From Acidobacteriota bacterium (lineage in GTDB: Bacteria; Acidobacteriota; Terriglobia; Acidiferrales; UBA7541), in contig QHYE01000043.1 in NCBI GenBank assembly GCA_003224055.1, positions 1-64,000 of the forward strand: a DNA stretch of 64,000 nucleotides, written 5' to 3'. The notes below the pieces were generated by a model that was not told where the DNA came from, searched no databases, and saw only the letters and a program-made list of their open reading frames with translations. Of this stretch, positions 40,924 through 50,594 are shown in pieces (positions within the stretch are counted from its first letter, which is position 1; each line of letters starts with the position of its first letter). The translations under genes were made by a program, and so were the position numbers.

Positions 40924-42516
40924 CTAGCGGGTTCCGGACCTTTCCGGCGAATCTGCGCTGGCAACTCCAGGCGCAACTCGCGCAGCTTGCTGCCCGGGCC
41001 TCACGGGCGCGGCCGCTTCGTACGGCCGCTGCGGTTCCACCTGATCGATTACCGCTTGAGAGTCCGCCGCGGTGCGGCGCGTGATGAACACCGAACCAAT
41101 TCCCATCCACAGCGTCACGACGGCCATGGTGATCAGGATCCACTTCTCACGGGCCGACGCATCGGGGAGCGTGCGGTTTTTCTCTTTTGTAATTTCGCCG
41201 AAGAACACGCGCTGATACGACCATAGCAAATAACACGCCGAGAGAATCACGCCGAGCGCGGCCCACGAGGCCCATTGCCAATGCCTCTGATAGGTCCCGA
41301 GAAGAATCAAGTATTCGCCCACGAACCCATTGAGCATCGGCAGGCCGAGCGAAGAAAGCGCGACGAATAGGAAAAACGCGGCCAGTTTCGGCATCGGCGT
41401 CGCCAGGCCGCCGTACTCGCTGATTTCAAACGTGTGGCGGCGGTCGTACAGCATGCCCACCAGCAAGAATAGAGCGCCGGTGGAAACTCCATGCGCGAGC
41501 ATCTGGTAGACCGCGCCTTGCATGGAAATGTTGTGGAACGCGAAGATCCCGAGAACCACGAAGCCGAGGTGGCTGACGGACGAGTACGCCACAAGCTTCT
41601 TCAAATTCGGCTGCACCATGGCCACCAGCGCGCCGTAGATGATTCCGATGATGGCCAGCAGCGCCACCCATCTAGCCGCGCGGTGCGAAGCGCCCGGAAA
41701 AAGCGGCAGGCAGAAGCGAATCATGCCGTACGTGCCCATCTTCAGCAGCACGCCTGCGAGCATCACGGAGCCGGCCGTGGGCGCTTCCACGTGCGCGTCG
41801 GGCAGCCAGGTGTGCACCGGAAACAGCGGCACCTTGATCGCGAAGGCTACGAAGAAGGCGAGGAACAGCAGCATCTCGGTACGCGGGGAAAGTGCAAGAA
41901 GGCCTGTGGCCAGCATGTTCTGAATGGTCGGCAGATCAAATGTGTTGGTCGCGTTGTAGAGCCAGATGATTCCGACCAGCATGAAGATCGAGCCCGCCAT
42001 GGTGTAGAGGATGAATTTCACGGCCGCGTACACGCGCCGCTCGTGGCCCCAGATGCCGATGAGCAGCGCCATCGGAATCAACATCACTTCCCAGAAAAGA
42101 AAGAAGAGGAACAGATCGAGCGAGAGGAACACACCGACGCCGCCGACTTCCAGCATCAGCAGCATGACGAAAAATTCTTTCACGCGGTGCTCGATACTCT
42201 TCCACGACGCGAGAACCGAGATGGGCGTCAAAAACGTCGTGAGGATCACGAGAAAGATGCTGATGCCGTCCACGCCAAGGTGATAGTTGATCGGCGGCTG
42301 GTTGATCCAATGGGCGAACTCTTCCAGGCGATAGCCGGCGTCCCCAACACGCACGTAGCGGAGCATCAACAGCGAGAAGGAGAATTCAGCGGCAGAGACA
42401 ATGAGCACGATATATCGGATGTATTTGTGATCATCGCCCCGCAGCATCATCAGTGCCAGCGCGCCCGCGGCAGGGAAGAAGATCAGCACGGAAAGCAAGT
42501 GTCCGCCGTGCAGCAT
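40924..42516 (-). CDS. nuoM: NADH-quinone oxidoreductase subunit M (cluster 2)
   Basis: Start MLHGGHLLSVLIFFPAAG; FLFWEVMLIPMALLIGIWG; VHTWLPDAHVEAPTAGSVMLAGVLLKMGTYG. Confidence 0.95.
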   Translation of the reverse strand: MLHGGHLLSVLIFFPAAGALALMMLRGDDHKYIRYIVLIVSAAEFSFSLLMLRYVRVGDAGYRLEEFAHWINQPPINYHLGVDGISIFLVILTTFLTPISVLASWKSIEHRVKEFFVMLLMLEVGGVGVFLSLDLFLFFLFWEVMLIPMALLIGIWGHERRVYAAVKFILYTMAGSIFMLVGIIWLYNATNTFDLPTIQNMLATGLLALSPRTEMLLFLAFFVAFAIKVPLFPVHTWLPDAHVEAPTAGSVMLAGVLLKMGTYGMIRFCLPLFPGASHRAARWVALLAIIGIIYGALVAMVQPNLKKLVAYSSVSHLGFVVLGIFAFHNISMQGAVYQMLAHGVSTGALFLLVGMLYDRRHTFEISEYGGLATPMPKLAAFFLFVALSSLGLPMLNGFVGEYLILLGTYQRHWQWASWAALGVILSACYLLWSYQRVFFGEITKEKNRTLPDASAREKWILITMAVVTLWMGIGSVFITRRTAADSQAVIDQVEPQRPYEAAAPVRPGQQAARVAPGVASADSPERSGTR

Positions 42517-44498
42517 CAACGCACCCACCCGAGGACCGGTTTTCCCGCGCCCGGCCAGAGGAAGATCACCGCGATCAGCACTAGCGCTCCGATGACCACC
42601 CACACCGCGTAGCTGCGCGTGTTCCCCGATTGTGTGTGGCGGGTGCGATCACCGACAGCGGTAATGCCGTCTGCAAGCCCGTTCACCGCGCCATCGATGG
42701 CCGCCACGTCCGCGGTCTTCCAAAGCACGTTCGTGGAAATCCAGAGCAGCGGCTTGACGATCGTCGCCGCGTACAACTCGTCAACGTAATATTTGTTAAG
42801 CAGCGTCGTGTACACCCCCTTCATCGACTTGGCGAGCCCCTCCGCTTTTTCCGGCCGCTTGAGATACAGCCAGTATGCGTTGGCAAGACCAAGGAGAGCC
42901 GATACCACGGCGACCACCGCGAGCGTGAGTTCGAAGCTGTGAGCTGCCGCTTCGCTCAAGACTTCGGCGCCTTCGTGCGAGCCGAACACCGGCGTCAGAA
43001 AGTTTGCGAAATAGTCCGGACCGCCCCAAAGTGCAGGCGCGGCTACCCAGCCGCCGATTACGGAGAGCACGGCGAGCGCCACCAGCGGCCCAAGCATGCT
43101 CCACGGCGATTCATGGACGTGTACTTTGTGCTCATCGTAGCGCGGCTTCCCGTGAAAAGTAAGGAAGATCAAACGGAACATGTAAAACGAAGTGAGTAGA
43201 GCAGTAAGTAACCCGAGCGCGTACAGCGGATGGCCGCCCGGGATCTGAAAAGCGCTCAGAAGGATGGCATCCTTGCTGAAGAATCCGGCAAGCGGAGGAA
43301 TGCCCGCAATCGCCAGTGTGGCGATCAGCATGGTCACGTAGGTGTACTTGATCTTTTTGCTGAGGCCGCCCATGTGGCGCATGTCCTGTTCGCCGCCCAT
43401 GGCGTGAATCACGGAACCAGCAGCCAGAAAGAGCAGCGCCTTAAAAAAGGCATGCGTCAACAGGTGAAAAATGCCCGCGGAGAACGCGCCAACCCCGCAC
43501 GCCAGGAACATGTAACCGAGCTGACTGACCGTCGAGTAGGCCAAAACTTTCTTGATGTCCGTCTGCACCAGTCCGATGGTGGCGGCGAAAAACGCCGTGG
43601 CGCAGCCCACGATGGCCACAACGACCAGCGCCGTTTCGGAATGCGTGAAGAGCACGTGAGAGCGAGCCACAACATACACGCCCGCAGTCACCATGGTGGC
43701 CGCGTGAATCAGCGCACTGACCGGCGTCGGCCCTTCCATCGCGTCCGGGAGCCACACGTACAGCGGAAGCTGCGCGGATTTCCCGCAAGCACCCATGAAC
43801 AGCAGCAGGCATGCAACCGTGAACGTGCCGAATTGTCCCCAACCCTCCGGACCCCAGCTAGGGTTGGAGGCAGCCTGGAAAAGTGCGGTGAAGTCCAGGG
43901 TGCGGAACGTCCGGAACAGCAAGAACATTCCGAGCATGAAGCCGAAGTCACCGATGCGGTTGACGATGAACGCCTTCTTCCCTGCATCTGACGCCGACTT
44001 CCTAAGGAAATAAAATCCGATCAGCAAATAGCTGCACAAGCCGACGCCTTCCCAGCCAACAAAGAGAAGCAAGTAGTTTGCCGCGAGCACCAGAATTAGC
44101 ATGAAGAACATGAACAGATTGAGATACGAGAAGAAGCGGTAGTAGCCGCCTTCATGCGCCATATATCCGGTCGCATAAATGTGGATGAGCCAGCCGACGC
44201 CGGTCACCACCAGCACCATGACCACGGTGAGCTGGTCCATCTGCAGATCAAAGCCCGCCCGGAAATTCCCCGCAGTAATCCAGGTGAAGAATTCCTTGCG
44301 GAAGAGAACCTGCCCCGATTCAAAAAATTCCCGCACCGCCTCGAGCGCGCAGGCGAACGACAGTCCCGTCGACCCCAGCGCCACCCAGTTCACGGTCTTG
44401 TTCGCCCACTTCGCGCCAAAAAGTCCATTGATCGCCGAGCCCAGCAGCGGCAGCAGCTGGACAATCCACAAATATTCGAGCATCGGGCGCGTCGGCAT
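42516..44498 (-). CDS. nuoL: NADH-quinone oxidoreductase subunit L (cluster 2)
   Basis: FVGWEGVGLCSYLLIGFYFLRKSASDAGKKAFIVNRIGDFGF; WLPDAMEGPTPVSALIHAATMVTAGVY. Confidence 0.95.
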   Translation of the reverse strand: MPTRPMLEYLWIVQLLPLLGSAINGLFGAKWANKTVNWVALGSTGLSFACALEAVREFFESGQVLFRKEFFTWITAGNFRAGFDLQMDQLTVVMVLVVTGVGWLIHIYATGYMAHEGGYYRFFSYLNLFMFFMLILVLAANYLLLFVGWEGVGLCSYLLIGFYFLRKSASDAGKKAFIVNRIGDFGFMLGMFLLFRTFRTLDFTALFQAASNPSWGPEGWGQFGTFTVACLLLFMGACGKSAQLPLYVWLPDAMEGPTPVSALIHAATMVTAGVYVVARSHVLFTHSETALVVVAIVGCATAFFAATIGLVQTDIKKVLAYSTVSQLGYMFLACGVGAFSAGIFHLLTHAFFKALLFLAAGSVIHAMGGEQDMRHMGGLSKKIKYTYVTMLIATLAIAGIPPLAGFFSKDAILLSAFQIPGGHPLYALGLLTALLTSFYMFRLIFLTFHGKPRYDEHKVHVHESPWSMLGPLVALAVLSVIGGWVAAPALWGGPDYFANFLTPVFGSHEGAEVLSEAAAHSFELTLAVVAVVSALLGLANAYWLYLKRPEKAEGLAKSMKGVYTTLLNKYYVDELYAATIVKPLLWISTNVLWKTADVAAIDGAVNGLADGITAVGDRTRHTQSGNTRSYAVWVVIGALVLIAVIFLWPGAGKPVLGWVR

Positions 44499-44800
44499 CA
44501 GAGTTTCATCAGGTCCACGCGCTCGACGTTCAGTGTCTGCCGGTTGCGCGCAATCAGAATGATGATTCCCAGGCCCACGGCCGCTTCCGCCGCCGCCACA
44601 ACAATCACGAACAGCACAAATACCTGCCCATCCAGCTTTCCCCACGCCTGGCTGAACGCCACAAACGCGAGATTGACGGCATTCAGCATCAGCTCAATGC
44701 TCATGAAAATCGTGATGATGTTGCGCTTGAAAACAAACGCAAACACGCCGATTCCGAACAAAATCGCGCTCAGAATGATGTAGTAGTTCGTCGGCACCAT
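44498..44800 (-). CDS. nuoK: NADH-quinone oxidoreductase subunit K (cluster 2)
   Basis: KRNIITIFMSIELMLNAVNLAFVAFS; AAAEAAVGLGIIILIARNRQT. Confidence 0.95.
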   Translation of the reverse strand: MVPTNYYIILSAILFGIGVFAFVFKRNIITIFMSIELMLNAVNLAFVAFSQAWGKLDGQVFVLFVIVVAAAEAAVGLGIIILIARNRQTLNVERVDLMKL

Positions 44801-44801
44801 T

Positions 44802-45305
44802 TCAGGGTTTCTCCCGCTGTGCGAGCACCGTAGCGCCCATCACCGCCACGAGAATGAGAAACGACGTCAGTTCGAACGGATACACGAAATCCCGAAACAA
44901 CATGTTCGAAATGCCGCTCGTCGAAGCCATCGCACCAGTCTGCGACGACCCTTGCACGCCTGCTGTCGTTCTCACAATGGTCGCGGTGACGAATCCCGCC
45001 AGCGCCACAACCAGCAGCAGGCCCGGCGGTCCCGCCAGCTTTGAAATGCTGGTCTGCTCTTCAACGCCGGCGTTCAGCAGCATGATCACAAACACGAACA
45101 GCACCATGATCGCGCCGCCGTACACGATGATCTGCACCGCCGCCACAAATTCCGCGCCCAGCAACAAATACAAGCCCGCCAGCGCCACCATCACCACGAT
45201 CAGCGAAAGCGCGCTGTGAATCGGGTGCTTTTGCAATATCAAGCTGACGGCCCCGATCACCGCCAATCCGGCGAGCGCGAAAAACACAACCAGCGACGCG
45301 GTCAT
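44802..45305 (-). CDS. nuoJ: NADH-quinone oxidoreductase subunit J (cluster 2)
   Basis: QKHPIHSALSLIVVMVALAGLYLLLGAEFVAAVQIIVYGGAIMVLFVFVIML; overlaps the nuoH stop. Confidence 0.94.
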   Translation of the reverse strand: MTASLVVFFALAGLAVIGAVSLILQKHPIHSALSLIVVMVALAGLYLLLGAEFVAAVQIIVYGGAIMVLFVFVIMLLNAGVEEQTSISKLAGPPGLLLVVALAGFVTATIVRTTAGVQGSSQTGAMASTSGISNMLFRDFVYPFELTSFLILVAVMGATVLAQREKP

Positions 45306-46531
45306 TTCCCACCCCATTGCATCTTCGCCAGGATCACGAAACTGGTCACAATCACGTTCACGATCGAAATCGGCAGCAGCAATTTCCATCCAAAGGCCAT
45401 CAGCTGGTCATAGCGGAACCGCGGCAGCGTCCCGCGCATCCACACGTAAATGAACAGAAAGACGAAAATCTTGGACAGCAGCCAGAACGGGCCTTGAACA
45501 AATTCGTTCACGCCGGGATACAAAACAAAAGCCGCGCCCAGTGCGGTGATGGCCGTTCCCACAACTGGCAGAATGACCCGCCCGAAAATCGTCTCGTACC
45601 GGATGCCGTCCCAAATAACCCACAATCCAAACGGAATCAGAACTACCGAAGGCAGGTAATGCGTCCAGGTCCACGAAGCAGGGAAGGGAGACAGCCATCC
45701 GCCAAAAAACAGGATCGAGCACAAACAGGAAATCGTGGTCATGCTGGTGTATTCGGCGATGAAAAACATCGCGAACTTGAAGCTCGCGTACTCCGTATGA
45801 AAACCCGCAACGAGCTCCGACTCCGCTTCCGGCAGATCGAACGGAGCGCGGTTTGTCTCCGCAATCGCCGCGATGAAAAAACAAAGGAAGCCCAGAATCT
45901 GCGGCCAGATGTTCCAGCCGAGGAAGCCCCATTCCGGGTGCCGCCCCTGCGCCTCGATGATTTTTGTCAAGTTAAAACTGCCCGCCATCAGCAGCACCCC
46001 GACCACGGACATCGTCAGCGCCAGCTCGTAACTGATCATCTGCGCCGAGCTGCGCAATCCGCCAAGCAGCGAGTATTTGTTGTTCGAACTCCATCCCGCG
46101 AGCGCCACTCCGTATACACCGAGCGCGGTGATCGCAAACAGCGCCAGAATTCCGATATTCAGATCCGGAGGCGCGATTCCCAGGTAGATCTCGCGGCCAA
46201 ACAGCCGAAGGGGCTCCGGCCCAAACGGTATGATCGCGATGGACGTCAGCGCGAGCGCCAGCGCCAATAGCGGCGCAAGGAAATAGACAAACTTATCCAC
46301 ACCCGCCGGCGTCGGATCTTCCTTGAACAGAAACTTCAAGCCGTCGGCTAGAGGCTGCAGCAGCCCGTGCGGCCCTACACGATGGGGCCCCCAGCGCGAC
46401 TGAATATGCGCCACGAGTTTGCGTTCAAACCAGGTGAGATATGCGTCCACCGTGAGAACGATGAAAAGCAGCAGCACGATCTTGACGATCGTAATAATCA
46501 GCTCGGCGTTCGCGGAGAGAATCGCGCTCAC
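45302..46531 (-). CDS. nuoH: NADH-quinone oxidoreductase subunit H (cluster 2)
   Basis: ERKLVAHIQSRWGPHRVGPHGLLQPLADGLKFLFKED; ETNRAPFDLPEAESELVAGFHTEYASFKF. Confidence 0.96.
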   Translation of the reverse strand: MSAILSANAELIITIVKIVLLLFIVLTVDAYLTWFERKLVAHIQSRWGPHRVGPHGLLQPLADGLKFLFKEDPTPAGVDKFVYFLAPLLALALALTSIAIIPFGPEPLRLFGREIYLGIAPPDLNIGILALFAITALGVYGVALAGWSSNNKYSLLGGLRSSAQMISYELALTMSVVGVLLMAGSFNLTKIIEAQGRHPEWGFLGWNIWPQILGFLCFFIAAIAETNRAPFDLPEAESELVAGFHTEYASFKFAMFFIAEYTSMTTISCLCSILFFGGWLSPFPASWTWTHYLPSVVLIPFGLWVIWDGIRYETIFGRVILPVVGTAITALGAAFVLYPGVNEFVQGPFWLLSKIFVFLFIYVWMRGTLPRFRYDQLMAFGWKLLLPISIVNVIVTSFVILAKMQWGGK

Positions 46532-48771
46532 GGCTTCGCCTTAGCCTCCGGCAGGGATTCCATCATCGTGCAGAAACGGCCCAGCGTGCCGCTTGTGAAA
46601 AGCGTGTCCTCGGCCGAGCGAATCAATCCCGCCGGAACGTCGTATGGCGCATGACCGTTTCTCGCAAATTGCACGCGCGTCGGCTCCGCTCCGCCTGTCA
46701 GCAATCCCGCCTGCTGAACTTCGTACGCGGGCACCGCCTTGCGGATCTCTTCGAACACCGCGGCCGGCGTCTTGTAGTGAAATGCCTTGCCCAGACCCAG
46801 CTTTTCGAGCTGATGAGACAGGATTCGCAAAAGATCGAAGTCGCTGCGCGGCCCCATCACTTCCGCGCCCTTGTGGAGCAGCTGAATCTCTCCCGAAGTA
46901 TTCGTGACCGTCCCATCTTTCTCATACGCTGACGTCGCGGGAAAAACGATGTCCGCCACTTTCGCCGTTTCCGTCAGAAACATTTCGTGAACGATCAGCA
47001 AGTCCAGCTTCCCGCGACCGTAACCAGGCGTCCCAAAATGCGCGAACGGATTCGCACCGACGACATAAAGAGCTTTCAGCTTTCCTGCTTGCGCCCCTTC
47101 CACCATCAGCGGCGCGGTCAGCCCTGGCTTGGTTGGAATCGGTCCGCAGCCCCACAAGTTTTCAAACGATTCGTGCGCGCTTTGGAGGCCCACGTAGGCG
47201 TAACCCGGCAAGCGATCCGGCAAAACGCCCAGGTCGGCGGCGCCGCGCGAGTTCGCGTAATCCGCCAGCGCCATATAGCGCGTTTTCCCGGGCAATTTCG
47301 AGCCGAACGCGACAAGCTGTGCGATCGCTGCGCCCGAAACTTCCGCGCCAAACACAATCGCAACATCGCCCTCCGCCTCGAGGCTCGCCTTCAACAGCAC
47401 CAACTGCTCCACCATGGCCGGCGGCAATATACCTTCTTCATGCGCCAGCCACTTCAGCGCGGCCGCTTCCTGTCCCGCCGCCACGTTTACAAACTGTGTG
47501 GCCTTTCGTTTCAGCTTGATCTCTTTCGCGTTGATGACGAAGAGTTTCGCCCCGAAGTGCCGGATACCGCTTCGAATCTGCCACCCTACTAGCGGATTCT
47601 GATTCGTCGGGTCATTGCCAATCAGCAGCACGGCCTTGGATTGATAGAGCTGCTCCATGGTCAGCAGGGAATCGACGGCCCGCTCACCGAGCGCCGTAAC
47701 CAGGCCGGTGAAATCCGCCGTGCGATGATGATCGATGTTATTCGTTCCAAACGTCACGCGCGCCAGCTTCTGCAACAAGTAGTTCTCTTCATTCGAAGTG
47801 CGGTTCGAGCCAATGAACCCAATCGAATCCTTGCCGCTCGCGTCATGAATCGCTTTCAGCTTGGTCGCAGCGGTTTGCGCAGCTTCTTCCCACGAAACGG
47901 GAAACAACTTGTCGCCCTTGCGCAACAGCGGCTGCCGGATGCGCTCCGCATGCTTCGTGAAATCAAAGCCAAAGCGCCCCTTCACGCACAGGAAATCCTT
48001 GTTGATGCCGCTCAAGTCGCGGTTATTCGAACGCAGAATCTCGTGATTGCGCACGCTCAGCGTCGTCTTGCACCCGTTCGAACAATGCGTGCACACCGTC
48101 GAAACGTAGTTCATCTCCCAGGGGCGCGTTTTGTAGCGATACGTCCCGCTGGTCAGCGCCCCCACCGGGCAAATGTCAATGCACATCCCGCATTCTTCGC
48201 ATTCCAGGTGATCTTCGCGGTTGGGAATGATCACGCTGTTCGCGCCGCGCATCCCCACGCCCAGGGCCTTCACGTCCATGCCTTCATCGCACACCCGCAC
48301 GCAGCGGAAACAAAGAATGCACCGCGGAGCATCGTAATAAACGAGCTCCGACCACTTTTCCTCCGGCCGGTGAATCTTTTCCTCCACAAAGCGGCTGGAA
48401 TCCGCGCCGTAGCGGAACACCATGTCCTGCAGCTCGCACTCGCCGCCCTTGTCGCACACCGGGCAATCCAGCGGATGATTCGTCAGCAAAAATTCCAGCA
48501 TGTACTTGCGCGCGTTGCGGACCTGCTCGGTGTCCGTTCGAACGATCATGCCCTCCGTGGCGATCACCGTGCAGGCCGTCTGCAATTTCGGCGCTTTTTC
48601 GATTTCCACCAGGCACATCCGGCACGCCGCCTGCAGCGAAAGTCCGGGGTAGTAGCAGAACGACGGCACCTCCGTCCCGATGCGCCGCGTTGCTTCGATG
48701 AGCAGCGTCCCCTGCGGCACTTCCACGTCGCGGTCGTTGATCTTCAGATGGATTAATTTCTGTGCTGGCAT
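46528..48771 (-). CDS. nuoG: NADH-quinone oxidoreductase subunit G
   Basis: 2Fe-2S and 4Fe-4S motifs (CYYPGLSLQAACRMCLVEIEKAPKLQTAC; CEECGMCIDICPVGAL) plus molybdopterin oxidoreductase-type domain. Confidence 0.95.
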   Translation of the reverse strand: MPAQKLIHLKINDRDVEVPQGTLLIEATRRIGTEVPSFCYYPGLSLQAACRMCLVEIEKAPKLQTACTVIATEGMIVRTDTEQVRNARKYMLEFLLTNHPLDCPVCDKGGECELQDMVFRYGADSSRFVEEKIHRPEEKWSELVYYDAPRCILCFRCVRVCDEGMDVKALGVGMRGANSVIIPNREDHLECEECGMCIDICPVGALTSGTYRYKTRPWEMNYVSTVCTHCSNGCKTTLSVRNHEILRSNNRDLSGINKDFLCVKGRFGFDFTKHAERIRQPLLRKGDKLFPVSWEEAAQTAATKLKAIHDASGKDSIGFIGSNRTSNEENYLLQKLARVTFGTNNIDHHRTADFTGLVTALGERAVDSLLTMEQLYQSKAVLLIGNDPTNQNPLVGWQIRSGIRHFGAKLFVINAKEIKLKRKATQFVNVAAGQEAAALKWLAHEEGILPPAMVEQLVLLKASLEAEGDVAIVFGAEVSGAAIAQLVAFGSKLPGKTRYMALADYANSRGAADLGVLPDRLPGYAYVGLQSAHESFENLWGCGPIPTKPGLTAPLMVEGAQAGKLKALYVVGANPFAHFGTPGYGRGKLDLLIVHEMFLTETAKVADIVFPATSAYEKDGTVTNTSGEIQLLHKGAEVMGPRSDFDLLRILSHQLEKLGLGKAFHYKTPAAVFEEIRKAVPAYEVQQAGLLTGGAEPTRVQFARNGHAPYDVPAGLIRSAEDTLFTSGTLGRFCTMMESLPEAKAKP

Positions 48772-48777
48772 GGATTC

Positions 48778-50592
48778 CTATCGCGCGCCGGCTAACACTT
48801 CCGTGGACTTGTACGGGCAGGGTCCTTTCAAGTGTTCTTCAAATTCATTGCGCCATTTTTTCATGATGCTGATCGTCGGCATGGCTGCGGCGTCGCCGAG
48901 CGGACAGAACGTGCGCCCCAGCATATTTTTCGCAAGGTCCGCGATCAAGTCGATGTCTTCCGTGCGCCCGAAGCCCGCGTGAAAGCGCTCCAGCGTTTTA
49001 CGCAGCCAGCTGGTGCCTTCACGGCAAGGTATGCACCAGCCGCAGGATTCGTGCGCGTAGAAGTGCATGATGCGCCGTGCCATGTCCACCATGCAGGTGT
49101 CTTCGTCCATCACCACCATGCCGCCGGAGCCCAGCATCGAGCCGGCCTTGGCCACGGAGTCGTAGTCCATCGCAACATCAATTTCATCGCCCGTCATCAG
49201 CGGGCACGAACTTCCTCCGGGAATCACCGCCTTAATCTTCTTGTTGCCCGGAATGCCGCCCGCCATCTCGTAGATGAACTTTTTCATATTCATCCCGAGC
49301 GGAATTTCATAGATTCCAGGCTTATTGACGTGGCCCGCCACGCACAGCAGGCGCGTTCCGCCATTCTTCGGCGTCCCGCGATTTGCGTAGGCTTCGCCGC
49401 CCTGGAGAATAATTGACGGTACCGCGCTCAGCGTTTCCACGTTATTGATAATCGTGGGGCATCCGTACAGCCCGACGACCGCAGGAAACGGCGGCTTGAT
49501 ACGCGGGTAGCCGCGCTTGCCTTCCAGCGATTCCATCAACGCCGATTCTTCGCCACATTCGTACGCGCCGGCGCCCGTATGAATCAGCAAATCAAAATCG
49601 AATCCCGACCCAAGAATGTTCTTCCCCAGATAGCCGCGCGCGTACGCTTCTGCAATCGCCGCGTCCACAATGTCCAGAACGTAGCGGTATTCCCCGCGGA
49701 TGTAAATGAAACCCTGATGCGATCCGATCGCGCGTCCAGCAATCACCATGCCTTCGATCATCTGATGCGGGTCCATTTCCATCAGCGGCCGGTCTTTGCA
49801 AGTCCCCGGCTCCGATTCGTCCGCGTTGCAAATCACGTATTTCGGCTTCGGGGAATCCTTCGGCACGAACGACCATTTCATGCCCGTCGGAAATCCCGCG
49901 CCACCGCGCCCGCGCAAGCTGGATTTCTTCACTTCTTCGATGATCGTTTCCGGCGTCATCTCCTTCAGGGCCTTCTCCAGAGCCTGGTAGCCTTCGTGCT
50001 GTAGATAGACGTCAATCTTGTGCGAATCCTTGATTCCCCAGCGCTTACTGATCAGCGGCGTTTCCGCCGGATGTCGCTCGTGCAACGCTCCGGAAATCAG
50101 CGGCTCGGGCTCGGGCCTTCTCCCGGCGTCGAGCTCCTGAATGATGCGGTCGAATTTGAGCGCCGTGAGGTTTTCGTAGAAGTCGTAATTCACCTGCATC
50201 GCCGGTGCGCCGGTGCAAGCGCCAATGCATTCGACTTCTTCGAGCGAAAAAATCCCGTCCGGGGTCGTTTCCTTGTGGCCGATTACCAGCCGTTTCTTCG
50301 CGCGGTCCAGAAGTTCATATCCGCCCTTCAGCATGCACGCCACGTTCGTGCAAATCTGCACGTGGTGCTTGCCCATGGGCTTCCGGCGCAGCATCGAGTA
50401 ATACGCCAGAGTCTCTTCGATCTGTACATTGTTGAGGTCCAGGCGCTTCCCGATCTCCGCGATCATTTCGTCGCTGACGCAGCCGTATTCATCCTGCGCA
50501 TACATCAGCATGGGAATCAGCGCGCTGCGCTTCACCGGATAGCGGCTCTGCAGCAATTCGAATTTCGCCGTAAGCTGAGGGGAAAGTTGCAT
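48778..50592 (-). CDS. Fused NADH-quinone oxidoreductase subunits E and F
   Basis: One ORF from MQLSPQLTAKF: N-terminal NuoE (CTNVACMLKGGYEL...CIGACTGAPAMQVN) then NuoF (SSLRGRGGAGFPTGMKWSFVP...ESCGWCIPCREGTSWL). Confidence 0.94.
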   Translation of the reverse strand: MQLSPQLTAKFELLQSRYPVKRSALIPMLMYAQDEYGCVSDEMIAEIGKRLDLNNVQIEETLAYYSMLRRKPMGKHHVQICTNVACMLKGGYELLDRAKKRLVIGHKETTPDGIFSLEEVECIGACTGAPAMQVNYDFYENLTALKFDRIIQELDAGRRPEPEPLISGALHERHPAETPLISKRWGIKDSHKIDVYLQHEGYQALEKALKEMTPETIIEEVKKSSLRGRGGAGFPTGMKWSFVPKDSPKPKYVICNADESEPGTCKDRPLMEMDPHQMIEGMVIAGRAIGSHQGFIYIRGEYRYVLDIVDAAIAEAYARGYLGKNILGSGFDFDLLIHTGAGAYECGEESALMESLEGKRGYPRIKPPFPAVVGLYGCPTIINNVETLSAVPSIILQGGEAYANRGTPKNGGTRLLCVAGHVNKPGIYEIPLGMNMKKFIYEMAGGIPGNKKIKAVIPGGSSCPLMTGDEIDVAMDYDSVAKAGSMLGSGGMVVMDEDTCMVDMARRIMHFYAHESCGWCIPCREGTSWLRKTLERFHAGFGRTEDIDLIADLAKNMLGRTFCPLGDAAAMPTISIMKKWRNEFEEHLKGPCPYKSTEVLAGAR

Positions 50593-50594
50593 GA

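Noticed and set aside
41491-42612. 373-aa ORF opposite nuoM
   Set aside because: Shadow ORF; nuoM on the minus strand has clear conserved motifs.
47641-48756. 371-aa ORF opposite nuoG
   Set aside because: Shadow ORF of a well-supported nuoG; His/Arg-rich artefact.
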